Below, in pieces: positions 8,491 through 16,448 of a stretch of 47,121 nt of DNA. The position numbers and the translations under genes were made by a program. The DNA is from Pseudomonas sp. RIT623 (GTDB lineage Bacteria > Pseudomonadota > Gammaproteobacteria > Pseudomonadales > Pseudomonadaceae). The stretch covers positions 1-47,121 of the forward strand of contig NZ_SOZA01000038.1 of the NCBI RefSeq assembly GCF_004519305.1. The letters run 5' to 3'. Within the stretch, counting starts at the first letter, position 1, and each line of letters begins with the position of its first letter. A model generated the notes under the pieces. The model was not told where the DNA came from. It worked only from the letters and a program-made list of their open reading frames with translations, and searched no databases.

Positions 8491-8744
8491 GCGCTGAGGA
8501 TGTTACTGGATGCGAATGGGCAAGCGGCGGGGATTGCGTATTTGTAATGTGGGGGTCATCTGGGTGACAGGCCCGCCGCGTTCGCCAGCCAGGCTGGCTC
8601 CTGCTATCGGCGGCAACACTGTAGGAGCCAGCCTGGCTGGCGAATGCGCCTGACCTTGCAGCACTGTAATGTCTGGCTCACGTTGCTGTTAGCTGCGCCT
8701 TGGCATGCTGGCCCTGTCGATACGGTTATCACGAGGCAAGCACG
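8491..8744. other. Intergenic region between czcR-like gene and small exported protein
   Basis: No gene is seen. The region carries the REP pair at 8581-8644 and the unassigned promoter of the small gene to the right. Together with 8431-8490 this is a 314-base divergent spacer. Confidence 0.55.
8581..8644. repeat. REP inverted pair
   Basis: TTCGCCAGCCAGGCTGGCTC (8581-8600) faces GAGCCAGCCTGGCTGGCGAA (8625-8644), with GTAGGAGC at the start of the right arm. It is a sequence variant of the pair at 22-106 and lies between divergent genes. Confidence 0.85.
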
Positions 8745-8948
8745 ATGAACCTGACCAAGTACCTGCTGTTGGCGATTCTCGCCCTGGGCAGCACCAGCGT
8801 TTTCGCCGAGGGTGGCGCCGAGCGCTCCAAGCAGTTCTGGCAAGCGTTCCGCGATGATCAGGCGCGCCTGCATGGCGACAAGCAGCAAGCGCTGGCCGAG
8901 CGCGAGCGCAAGTCCGAAGAGAAGGCCCGCGAGCTGGCCAAGGATTGA
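8745..8948 (+). CDS. Small exported charged protein of unknown function
   Basis: A 67-residue protein that I do not recognise by function. Residues 1-21 form a signal peptide (MNLTKYLLLAILALG, then STSVFA before a Glu-Gly-Gly mature start). The mature 46 residues are highly charged and probably all helix, with alternating Lys/Arg and Glu (AERERKSEEKARELAKD). GAGG at 8733-8736 serves as ribosome site for the ATG at 8745, and a strong terminator follows. The gene is divergent from the metal-responsive czcRS-like operon; a role in the periplasmic stress or metal response is only a guess. Confidence 0.8.
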   Translation: MNLTKYLLLAILALGSTSVFAEGGAERSKQFWQAFRDDQARLHGDKQQALAERERKSEEKARELAKD

Positions 8949-8992
8949 GTCACACCCCTGCGCCGCGACAGCTCCACGGCGCAGGTGGCTTC

Positions 8993-9014
8993 AGGCGCCC
9001 CAGCGGGCGCCTTT
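8993..9014 (+). terminator. Rho-independent terminator of the small exported protein gene
   Basis: AGGCGCCC-CAGC-GGGCGCCT followed by a run of T residues (TTTTTTATTT). The T run is on the plus strand only, so it serves the small gene rather than cmoB, which ends just to its right on the other strand. Confidence 0.9.
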
Positions 9015-9016
9015 TT

Positions 9017-9973
9017 TTATTTGCGTGCCAGCAGCGTGGCGCGGCGCGGGGCCGGCAGGCCTTCGATGGTCTTGGCGTGGTCGGCCGGATCGAGGAAATC
9101 GCCCAGCGACTGGTAGCGCATCCACTCGGTGCTGCGTTGTTCCTCGACGCTGGTGACACTGACATCGACGCAGCGCACATCGCTGAAGCCGGCGCGGCGC
9201 AACCAGCGTGCCAGCGCCGGCACCGAGGGCAGGAACCACACATTGCGCATCTGTGCGTAGCGGTCTTCGGGTACCAGCACCTGGTTTTCGTCGCCCTCGA
9301 TCACCAGGGTTTCCAGTACCAGTTCGCCACCCTTGACCAGGCAGTCCTTGAGCGCCAGCAAATGCTCGATGGGCGAGCGGCGGTGGTAGAACACGCCCAT
9401 GGAGAACACGGTGTCGAAACCTTCGAGGTTGGCCGGCAGCTCTTCGAGGGCGAACGGCAGGTGCCACGCGGGCAAATCCGGCAGGTACTGCTGCACCGCC
9501 TGGAACTGGCAGAAGAACAACCAGTTGGGGTCGACGCCGATGACCATGTCGGCGCCGGCACCGAGCATGCGCCACTGGTAGTAGCCATTGCCGCAGCCAA
9601 CGTCGAGCACGCGCTTGCCCTTGAGGTCCAGGTGCGGGGCGACCCGCGACCATTTCCAATCCGAGCGCCATTCGGTATCGACATGCACGCCGAACAGCTC
9701 AAACGGGCCCTTGCGCCAGGGCGACAAGCCCATCAGTGCCTGGCGCATCTGCGCCCGGGTGGCGTCGTCGCAGGGGCAGTCCAGGCGCAGGCCGTCGACC
9801 AGGTCGACTTCGCTGGGCGTCAGCCGCGGCAAGGCGTCGAGGGCGCCGCGCCAGCGATCGAGGTCGCCATGGCCCTTTTCCAGCTTGGCTTCGAGTTGCG
9901 CCTGCAGGCCCTGGGACCAGGTGGCAAGGGGGGTGCCCGCCAGGCGGCGGACGAGGGGAGACAAATCGATCAT
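9017..9973 (-). CDS. cmoB: tRNA U34 carboxymethyltransferase CmoB
   Basis: Transfers the carboxymethyl group of carboxy-SAM to 5-hydroxyuridine 34 of tRNAs, giving cmo5U (uridine 5-oxyacetic acid), which widens wobble decoding. The 318-residue length is that of the family. The SAM-fold core is DVGCGNGYYQWRMLGAGA, and the conserved SDWKWSRV, GVDPNWLFFCQF and SMGVFYHRRSP segments are present. I chose the ATG at 9973 (MIDLSPLVRRLAG); it overlaps the cmoA stop codon by 4 bases (ATGA), so the pair is co-translated. cmoA upstream supplies the cofactor. Confidence 0.97.
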   Translation of the reverse strand: MIDLSPLVRRLAGTPLATWSQGLQAQLEAKLEKGHGDLDRWRGALDALPRLTPSEVDLVDGLRLDCPCDDATRAQMRQALMGLSPWRKGPFELFGVHVDTEWRSDWKWSRVAPHLDLKGKRVLDVGCGNGYYQWRMLGAGADMVIGVDPNWLFFCQFQAVQQYLPDLPAWHLPFALEELPANLEGFDTVFSMGVFYHRRSPIEHLLALKDCLVKGGELVLETLVIEGDENQVLVPEDRYAQMRNVWFLPSVPALARWLRRAGFSDVRCVDVSVTSVEEQRSTEWMRYQSLGDFLDPADHAKTIEGLPAPRRATLLARK

Positions 9974-10713
9974 GGCAGGGCTATCAGCGAGGCGAAGTTG
10001 AGGCATTGGAACCAGGGCACGACCTTGGAGTAGCCGGCGGCGCGCAGGCGCGCTTCATGGGTTTGCAGGGTGTCGGGTTTCATTACGTTCTCGATGGCGC
10101 TGCGCTTCTGGGCAATTTCCAGTTCGCTGTAGCCATTGGCACGCTTGAAGTCCAGGTGCAGTTCGTTGAGCAGTTCCTGCTCCTGGGCGTCGGTGAAGCG
10201 CAGTTTTTCCGAGAGAATCAACGCGCCGCCCGGCAAAAGTGCCTGGCGGATGCGGCCAAGCAGTTCCAGGCGCTGCTCGGGGGCAACGAACTGCAGGGTG
10301 AAGTTCATCGCCACCACCGAGGCCGGCTCGAAGGGCAGGGCGAGAATATCGGCCTCCAGCACCTGCACCGGCAGCAGTTCCTGGAACATCGAGTCCTGGG
10401 CGGTGAGGTACTGGCGGCAGCGCTCGACCATGGCCGCGGAGTTGTCCACCGCGATTACTTGGCAACCGTCCGTACGCACATGGCGGCGCAGCGCCTGGGT
10501 CACCGCGCCCAGCGAGGCGCCGAGGTCGTACAGTGCCGAGCCCGGCTGGGCGAAGCGCGCGGCCAGCACGCCGAGGTTCTCGACGATGGTCGGGTAACCG
10601 GGTACCGAGCGCTTGATCATGTCCGGGAACACCTGCACCACGTCTTCGTTGAAGACGAAGTCGGGCACCTGCTCCAGGGGTTGGGCGAATAGGCGGTCGG
10701 GTTGTTTGCTCAC
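9970..10713 (-). CDS. cmoA: Carboxy-SAM synthase CmoA
   Basis: Makes carboxy-S-adenosylmethionine from SAM and prephenate, the donor used by CmoB encoded next to it. The 247-residue protein begins with the family pattern DRLFAQPLEQVPDFVFNEDVVQVFPDMI, followed by SAM-binding YDLGASLGAVTQAL and VIAVDNSAAMVERC, and the FTLQFV and SEKLRF motifs. The start is GTG. The 4-base overlap with cmoB makes a two-gene operon. Tandem cmoAB is the standard arrangement in gammaproteobacteria. Confidence 0.97.
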   Translation of the reverse strand: MSKQPDRLFAQPLEQVPDFVFNEDVVQVFPDMIKRSVPGYPTIVENLGVLAARFAQPGSALYDLGASLGAVTQALRRHVRTDGCQVIAVDNSAAMVERCRQYLTAQDSMFQELLPVQVLEADILALPFEPASVVAMNFTLQFVAPEQRLELLGRIRQALLPGGALILSEKLRFTDAQEQELLNELHLDFKRANGYSELEIAQKRSAIENVMKPDTLQTHEARLRAAGYSKVVPWFQCLNFASLIALP

Positions 10714-10802
10714 GGTGGGTCCAGGCGGCTGGCAATCTACAGGGGCGGCATTCTAGCCAAACCACGGCAAGCTTGCATGACTGGCTGACCGATGCCGTTC
10801 GC

Positions 10803-11195
10803 TCAGTTGACCCGAATGGCGCAATCGAAGGTCTGTACCGGACGTACTTCCGGCGCCCAGGGCTGCTGGTAGACCAGGATCAGGTGGCCCTCACCGGCGC
10901 TCTTGGCCTGGAAGCGCCAGCTGGACAGGCCGCCGCTGCCGACGATGCCGGCTTGCTCCGGCGAGCTGTATAGCTCGGGGCCAAGGCTGCGCAGGATCTC
11001 CGAAGCCGGGTTCTGCACCAGCCAGCGGTAGCCGGTGGTGGGGTTGCTGGGCAGGGTGAGGGTCATGGTCTGGCCGACGACCAGGTGCTTGGGGCACTCG
11101 CTTTCGCCGTCCAGTTCGACAGTGCGTTGCGGTTGCTGGGTGCAGGCGGCGAGCAGGGCCAGGGCGGCGGGAACGAGCAGGCGAGGGAGGGACAT
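10803..11195 (-). CDS. icp: Chagasin-type cysteine peptidase inhibitor, lipoprotein (Icp)
   Basis: Small inhibitor of papain-like cysteine peptidases (chagasin/ICP family). The three inhibitory loops are visible: NPTTG at residues 51-55, GSGG at 86-89 and QPW at about 111-113. A lipoprotein signal ends LALLAAC with lipidated Cys18, so the protein should be membrane-anchored and face the periplasm or outside. Length 130 residues. The ATG at 11195 has AGGAG upstream. The same gene neighbours the AsrA-type Lon protease in P. aeruginosa, as I recall. It guards either against own or host proteases; the sequence does not tell which. Confidence 0.9.
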   Translation of the reverse strand: MSLPRLLVPAALALLAACTQQPQRTVELDGESECPKHLVVGQTMTLTLPSNPTTGYRWLVQNPASEILRSLGPELYSSPEQAGIVGSGGLSSWRFQAKSAGEGHLILVYQQPWAPEVRPVQTFDCAIRVN

Positions 11196-11287
11196 GTTGG
11201 CTCCTGAAGCTGGAATGGCCTGAGGATAACCGAAGCCGGTGAAAGTTTGTGATGGCAGTGGTGGCGCCCTATTGCCACGCGCGATTC

Positions 11288-11406
11288 CTGCAGGAGCGGC
11301 CTTGTGTCGCGAAAGGGGTGCGAAGCGCCCCCAGGATCTCTGGCTCACTGCTAGATAGCCGGGGCCGCTTTGCGGCCCTTTCGCGACACAAGGCCGCTCC
11401 TACAGG
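11288..11406. repeat. REP inverted pair between icp and lon
   Basis: CAGGAGCGGCCTTGTGTCGC (left, from 11291) and its inverse (right, about 11378-11406) match the arms of the pair at 4.7 kb almost base for base. The pair lies between icp and the end of lon, both on the minus strand, and may end the lon transcript. Confidence 0.88.
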
Positions 11407-11443
11407 GAGATGTGCAAACCCTCAGGCGCATCCGGCAGGGCGA

Positions 11444-13864
11444 TCAGAACAGCACTTTCGCCACGTCGGCGAAGCGTTTGGCAAAATGCACGCTCAGCCC
11501 TTCCTTCAGGTAGTCGGGCAGCTCTTCGAAATCGCCACGGTTGGCCTCCGGCAGGATCAGTTCGAAGATCTTTTGCCGCCGCGCGGCGATCACCTTCTCG
11601 CGCACCCCGCCGATCGGCAGTACCTGACCGGTCAGGGTCAGCTCACCGGTCATGGCCACGCCTTTCTTCGGTGCCTGGTCACGGGCCAGGGACAACAGGG
11701 CGCTGGCCATGGTCACCCCGGCGCTGGGGCCATCCTTGGGCGTGGCGCCCTCGGGCACATGCAGATGGATGAACGCCTCGTTGAAGTAGCCGGGCGTGCC
11801 ACCGAACTGCTTGAGGTTCGAGCTGATGTAGCTGTAGGCGATCTCTGCCGATTCCTTCATCACGTCACCCAACTGCCCGGTGAGCTTGAGGCCGCGGTTC
11901 AGGCTATGGATGTGCGTGGCCTCGATCGGCAGGGTGGCGCCGCCCATGCTGGTCCAGGCAAGGCCGGTGATCACGCCCTTGCCGGCCAGCACTTGCTCGC
12001 TGCGGAACACCGGCATGCCCAGGGCGGGCTCGAGGTCCTTGGCGGCGATCTTGAGCTTGGCCTGTGGGTCTTCCAGCAGCTTGACCACCGATTTGCGTAC
12101 CAGCTTGCCCAGCTGTTTTTCCAGCTGGCGTACGCCAGCCTCGCGGGCATAGCCCTCGATTACCGCGCGCAGGGCTGCGTCGTTGATGCTCAGGCTGGTC
12201 TTGGCCACGCCGGCCTTGTCCAGTTGCTTGGGCCACAGGTGGCGTTTGGCGATGGCCAGCTTCTCTTCGGTGATATAGCCGGACAGGCGGATCACCTCCA
12301 TGCGGTCGAGCAACGGGCCTGGGATCGAGTCGAGGGTGTTGGCGGTGCAGACGAACAAGACCTTGGACAGGTCCAGGCGCAGGTCCAGGTAGTGGTCGAG
12401 GAAGTCGACGTTCTGTTCGGGGTCAAGGGTTTCCAGCAACGCCGAAGCCGGATCGCCCTGGTAGCTCTGGCCCATCTTGTCGATCTCGTCGAGCATGATC
12501 ACCGGGTTCATCACCTCGACCTCCTTCAGCGCCTGCACCAGCTTGCCTGGCTGGGCGCCGATGTAGGTGCGGCGGTGGCCCTTGATCTCGGCCTCGTCGC
12601 GCATACCGCCGACACTGAAGCGGTAGAACGGCCGGCCAAGGGATTCGGCGATGGACTTGCCGATGCTGGTCTTGCCCACCCCGGGCGGGCCCACCAGCAG
12701 CACGATGGAGCCGCTGATCTCGCCCTTCCAGGCGCCGACGGCGAGAAACTCGAGGATGCGTTCCTTGATGTCGTCGAGCCCGGCGTGGTGGCGGTCGAGC
12801 ACCTTGCGCGCGTGCTTGAGGTCGAGCTTGTCCTTGCCGTACACGCCCCAGGGCAGGGCGGTGGCCCATTCGAGGTAATTGCGGGTAACGGCGTACTCGG
12901 GCGAGCCGGTCTCGAGGATCGCCAGCTTGGCCATTTCTTCGTCGATGCGCTTTTGCGCCTGCTCGGGCAGGGTCTTGCCTTGCAGACGCTGCTCGAACTG
13001 CTCCAGGTCGGCGCTGCGGTCGTCCTTGGTCAGGCCGAGTTCCTGCTGGATGACCTTGAGCTGCTCCTTGAGGAAGAACTCGCGCTGATGTTCGCCAATT
13101 TGCCGGTTAACTTCCGCGGAAATCTCGTTCTGCAAGCGAGCGACCTCGACCTCCTTGCGCAGCATCGGCAGCACCTTCTCCATGCGCTTGAGCATGGGCA
13201 CGCAGTCGAGCACTTCCTGCAACTGGTTGCCGGTGGCCGAGGTGAGCGCGGCGGCGAAGTCGGTGAGCGGCGACGGGTCGTTGGGGCTGAAGCGGTTGAG
13301 GTAGTTCTTCAACTCTTCGCTGTACAGCGGGTTGAGCGGCAGCAGCTCCTTGATCGCGTTGATCAGGGCCATGCCGTAGGCCTTCACCTCGTCGGTGGGC
13401 TCGGCGGGCTGGCGCGGGTACTCGACTTCGACCAGGTAGGGCGGCCGGTGGTGCTTGAGCCAGGTGCGGATGCGTACCCGGGTCAGGCCCTGGGCGACGA
13501 ACTGCAGCTTGCCGCCTTCGCGGCTGGCATGGTGCACCTTCACCAGGGTGCCGTACTCGGGCAGGGACTGGGTGTCGAAGTGACGGTGGTCTTCGGCCGG
13601 GGTGTCCATGAAGAACAGCGCCAGGGAATGGTGCGGGGTCTTGGCGACGAGGTCGAGGGTTTCGGCCCAGGGTTCTTCGTTGACGATCACCGGCAGTACT
13701 TGCGCGGGGAAGAACGGGCGGTTGTGGATCGGGATCACGTAGACCTTGTCCGGCAGTTGCTGGCCGGGCAGGGCGAGGTGGTGGCCGGGCTCGGCCGCTG
13801 GATCGAGGTGTTCGACTTCGCTGTGTTCGTCGGGGTGTTCCGGGAAATCCTGCTGGTCGCTCAT
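11444..13864 (-). CDS. lon: Lon-family ATP-dependent protease (AsrA-type paralogue)
   Basis: ATP-dependent serine protease that degrades misfolded and regulatory proteins. Order: N-terminal substrate domain with an acidic extension (first 35 residues rich in Asp/Glu/His), AAA+ domain with Walker A GPPGVGKT near residue 391 and Walker B VIMLDEIDKM near 455, and the protease domain with catalytic Ser near 715 (KDGPSAGVTM) and Lys near 757 (REKVIAARR). Length 806 residues. The usual Lon sits beside clpX-hupB; this copy beside icp corresponds to the AsrA protease described in P. aeruginosa as linked to aminoglycoside stress. A sigma-32-type promoter precedes it. Confidence 0.95.
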   Translation of the reverse strand: MSDQQDFPEHPDEHSEVEHLDPAAEPGHHLALPGQQLPDKVYVIPIHNRPFFPAQVLPVIVNEEPWAETLDLVAKTPHHSLALFFMDTPAEDHRHFDTQSLPEYGTLVKVHHASREGGKLQFVAQGLTRVRIRTWLKHHRPPYLVEVEYPRQPAEPTDEVKAYGMALINAIKELLPLNPLYSEELKNYLNRFSPNDPSPLTDFAAALTSATGNQLQEVLDCVPMLKRMEKVLPMLRKEVEVARLQNEISAEVNRQIGEHQREFFLKEQLKVIQQELGLTKDDRSADLEQFEQRLQGKTLPEQAQKRIDEEMAKLAILETGSPEYAVTRNYLEWATALPWGVYGKDKLDLKHARKVLDRHHAGLDDIKERILEFLAVGAWKGEISGSIVLLVGPPGVGKTSIGKSIAESLGRPFYRFSVGGMRDEAEIKGHRRTYIGAQPGKLVQALKEVEVMNPVIMLDEIDKMGQSYQGDPASALLETLDPEQNVDFLDHYLDLRLDLSKVLFVCTANTLDSIPGPLLDRMEVIRLSGYITEEKLAIAKRHLWPKQLDKAGVAKTSLSINDAALRAVIEGYAREAGVRQLEKQLGKLVRKSVVKLLEDPQAKLKIAAKDLEPALGMPVFRSEQVLAGKGVITGLAWTSMGGATLPIEATHIHSLNRGLKLTGQLGDVMKESAEIAYSYISSNLKQFGGTPGYFNEAFIHLHVPEGATPKDGPSAGVTMASALLSLARDQAPKKGVAMTGELTLTGQVLPIGGVREKVIAARRQKIFELILPEANRGDFEELPDYLKEGLSVHFAKRFADVAKVLF

Positions 13865-13893
13865 GGGGCACCTGCGTGAATGGCTATGGTGCT

Positions 13894-13923
13894 TAGATGG
13901 GGCGGGGGGGATTGGGTTTCAAG
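13894..13923 (-). promoter_or_regulatory. Heat-shock (sigma-32) promoter of lon
   Basis: On the minus strand CTTGAA (13918-13923) and CCCCATCTA (13894-13902) are separated by 15 bases, an essentially complete match to the RpoH consensus CTTGAA / CCCCATNTA. Transcription would begin about 23 bases before the ATG. The -35 box lies in the repeat-rich end of the gcd terminator region. Confidence 0.85.
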
Positions 13924-13994
13924 CTGCAAGCTGCAAGCTTCAAGCTGCAAGAAAAAAGCGAGGCCTTGCAGACCTCGCTTTCTCTTGCAGCTTG
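13919..13994. repeat. CAAGCTG repeats framing the gcd terminator
   Basis: CAAGCTG units recur about every 7-14 bases at 13920-13951 (CAAGCTGCAAGCTGCAAGCT), and CTTGCAGCTTG at 13984-13994 is the exact inverse of 13941-13951. The repeat thus forms the outer stem of the terminator hairpin. Similar CAAGCTGCAAG repeats are, from memory, frequent between genes in the P. putida group. Confidence 0.75.
13952..13983 (-). terminator. Rho-independent terminator of oprB-gcd
   Basis: On the minus strand GCGAGG ... CCTCGC followed by TTTTTTC forms a strong stem and U tract 20-50 bases after the gcd stop codon. The outer repeats extend the stem. The plus strand also has a short TTTCTCTT, so it may work weakly in both directions. 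Confidence 0.85.
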
Positions 13995-14005
13995 TGGCTT
14001 AAAAC

Positions 14006-16417
14006 TTACTCAGCCAATTTGTAAGCGATGATGTAGTCGCCCATCTTGGTGCCCAGCGAGCCATGGCCGCCGGCGGTCACCAGCACGTACTGCTTGCCAT
14101 CCTTGCCGCTGTAGCTCATCGGCGTGGCTTGGCCACCCGCTGGCAGGCGTGCTTTCCATAGCTCCTTGCCGTTGTTGGTGTCGTAGGCGCGCAGGTACTG
14201 GTCCAGGGTGCCGCTGAGGAAGCCCACGCCACCGGCGGTGACGATCGAGCCGCCCATGCTCGGCACGCCCACCGGCATGCCGATCGGCACCGGGGTGCTG
14301 TCACGGGTGGTGCCGTTCTTGTGCTTCCACACCACCTTGTTGGTGAACAGGTCGATGGCCGCCACATAGCCCCAGGCTGGCGCCTGGCACGGGATGCCGA
14401 TTGGCGACATGAACGGGTGCATGGTCACCGCGTACGGCGCGCCGGTATTTGGCTGCACGCCGCTGGTCTCGCTTTCGCGCTTGCTGCCTTCGGCGACCTG
14501 CTCACGCGGGATCATCTTCGATACGAAGGCCATGTAGTTCGGCGAGGTGAACAGCAGCTGACGCACCGGGTCGACCGACACGCTGCCCCAGTTGAACACG
14601 CCAACGTTGCCCGGGTAGACCAGGCTGCCCTGTTCGGACGGCGGGGTGTACTGGCCTTCGTAGCGCAGGCTGCGGAACTGGATGCGGCAGAGCATCTGGT
14701 CGAACGGCGTGGCGCCCCACATGGCCTGTTCGGTCAGCTCGGGGCCGAGCAGGTTGAGGTCGGAACGAGCCTGGGTCGGCGCGGTGTGGTCACCCTTGAC
14801 GGCGCCCTGCGGAACCGGGATCTCGCGAATCGGCACGATCGGCGTGCCGTCGCGGCGGTCGAGCACGTACAGGCTGCCCTGCTTGGTCGGCACGATGACC
14901 GCCGGCTTGACGCCGTCGTCGGTCTTCAGGTGGACCAGGGTCGGCTGGCTGCCGACGTCCATGTCCCACAGGTCGTGGTGGGTGAACTGGTAGTTCCAGC
15001 GTGCCTTGCCGGTGGCCAGGTCCAGGGCGACAATGCCGGCGCTGTACTTCTCGGCACCCGGGGTGCGGTCGGCGCCCCACTGGTCGGGGGTCTGGTTGCC
15101 CAGCGGCAGGTAGATCATGCCGAGGTCTTCGTCAACGCTGGCGATCGACCACATGTTGGCTGAGTTGCGGCTGTACTGTTTGCCGTCGGCCAGGGGCTTG
15201 GTGTCGTCCGGGTTGTTGCTGTCCCAGTTCCACACCAGGTGGCCGTCGTGCACGTCGTAGGCGCGGATCACACCCGACGGCTCGTTGGTCGACTCGTTGT
15301 CGGTGACGTGGCCGCCGATGATCACCAGGTCACGGGTGATCGCCGCCGGCGAGGTGGAATAGTAGCCACCGGCGGTGAATGGGCCGATGCCGCGGGTCAG
15401 GTCGATCACGCCTTGGTTGGCGAAACCTTCGCAGACCTTGCCGGTGTCGGCGTTGATCGCGATCAGGCGGGCATCGGCGGTGGGCAGGTAGAGGCGGCGT
15501 GGGCAAGCCTGGGCCACTGCCTGGCCGGCGTCGGTGATCTTCGGTGCGGGGCGGCCGTCGCGGCTGACGTAATTGTTCTCGTCATAGTACGAGACGCCGC
15601 GGCAGGTCATGTGGGCGAAGCCCTTGAAGGTGCCTACCGGGCTCTTGACCTGCGGGTCGAAGCGCCAGATCTCGGCGCCGGTGTCCGGGTCCAGGGCCAG
15701 TACCTTGCTGTGGGCGGTGCAGGCGTAGAGCATGCCGTTGACCTTCAGCGGGGTGTTCTGGTTGGTCAGTTCCACCGGGTCGTTTTCGGTCGGCAAGTCA
15801 CCGGTGCGGATGCGCCAGGCTTCTTCCAGGCGGTAGGCGTTCTGCGGGGTGATCTGGCGCAGCGGCGAGTAGCGGTCACCGTGCTCGGTGCGCCCATAGG
15901 CCTGCCATTCGCCGTCGGGCATCGACGGCGCGGCGCTGGCCATCTCGCTGCTGTCGCGGCCCAGCTCGCCGAACACTTCGCCCGGGTGGGTGAACTGGCT
16001 GCCCACGGCGCTGGCGCCAGAGGCGACCACGGCGACGCTGAGCAGCGCGGTATTGATCTTCGCGGCCGGACCGACCAGTGGGCGACGCGCCCACGGCAGC
16101 AGCAGGACCACGCCGATGGCGAACCAGATGGCCAGGCGTGGCACCAGTTGCCACCAGTCCAGGCCGACTTCCAGCAGCGCCCAGACCGTGCTGCCCAGCA
16201 GCACCAGGCCGTACAGGCCCAGGGCGATGCGGCGCATGGCCAGCAGCAGGATGCCGGACAGGGCGAAGCCGATACCGGCGATCAGGTAGTAAAGCGAACC
16301 ACCCAGCTGGCTCAGCTTGATGCCGCCGGCCAGCAAGGCCAGGCCCATCAGTAGCAGCAACACGCCCATCAGGCGCGGTAGCCAGCGGGTTCCATTCTTG
16401 GCACCGTCAGTGCTCAT
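14006..16417 (-). CDS. gcd: Membrane-bound PQQ-dependent glucose dehydrogenase
   Basis: Oxidises glucose to glucono-lactone in the periplasm with pyrroloquinoline quinone and passes electrons to ubiquinone. The 803-residue protein begins with five hydrophobic helices (about residues 14-32, 40-60, 63-83, 93-108, 121-136) that anchor it. The rest is the eight-bladed quinoprotein propeller, with recognisable segments DGEWQAYGRTEHGDRYSPL, LNLLGPELTEQAMWGATPFD and the closing KQYVLVTAGGHGSLGTKMGD. GGAG sits 8 bases before the ATG. oprB lies 31 bases upstream on the same strand, so uptake through the porin and oxidation are probably one operon. Confidence 0.98.
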   Translation of the reverse strand: MSTDGAKNGTRWLPRLMGVLLLLMGLALLAGGIKLSQLGGSLYYLIAGIGFALSGILLLAMRRIALGLYGLVLLGSTVWALLEVGLDWWQLVPRLAIWFAIGVVLLLPWARRPLVGPAAKINTALLSVAVVASGASAVGSQFTHPGEVFGELGRDSSEMASAAPSMPDGEWQAYGRTEHGDRYSPLRQITPQNAYRLEEAWRIRTGDLPTENDPVELTNQNTPLKVNGMLYACTAHSKVLALDPDTGAEIWRFDPQVKSPVGTFKGFAHMTCRGVSYYDENNYVSRDGRPAPKITDAGQAVAQACPRRLYLPTADARLIAINADTGKVCEGFANQGVIDLTRGIGPFTAGGYYSTSPAAITRDLVIIGGHVTDNESTNEPSGVIRAYDVHDGHLVWNWDSNNPDDTKPLADGKQYSRNSANMWSIASVDEDLGMIYLPLGNQTPDQWGADRTPGAEKYSAGIVALDLATGKARWNYQFTHHDLWDMDVGSQPTLVHLKTDDGVKPAVIVPTKQGSLYVLDRRDGTPIVPIREIPVPQGAVKGDHTAPTQARSDLNLLGPELTEQAMWGATPFDQMLCRIQFRSLRYEGQYTPPSEQGSLVYPGNVGVFNWGSVSVDPVRQLLFTSPNYMAFVSKMIPREQVAEGSKRESETSGVQPNTGAPYAVTMHPFMSPIGIPCQAPAWGYVAAIDLFTNKVVWKHKNGTTRDSTPVPIGMPVGVPSMGGSIVTAGGVGFLSGTLDQYLRAYDTNNGKELWKARLPAGGQATPMSYSGKDGKQYVLVTAGGHGSLGTKMGDYIIAYKLAE

Positions 16418-16448
16418 CGTCTGTTCTCCGTCGTATGGAAGGGTTGGG

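Noticed and set aside
8520..8575. TGTAATG and TCATCTGGGTGACA considered as CzcR/CopR binding boxes
   Set aside because: Not a clear repeat of any consensus I can state; left unassigned.
11249..13879. Long open frame (876 codons) on the plus strand opposite lon
   Set aside because: It is the mirror of the lon reading frame in high-GC DNA; its translation is rich in His, Val, Gln, Gly and Leu repeats with no domain, and lon itself is certain.
13919..13951. Tandem CAAGCTG units considered as a CRISPR or phase-variable tract
   Set aside because: Units are 7 bases without spacers, lie outside coding sequence and form part of a terminator stem; no cas genes nearby.
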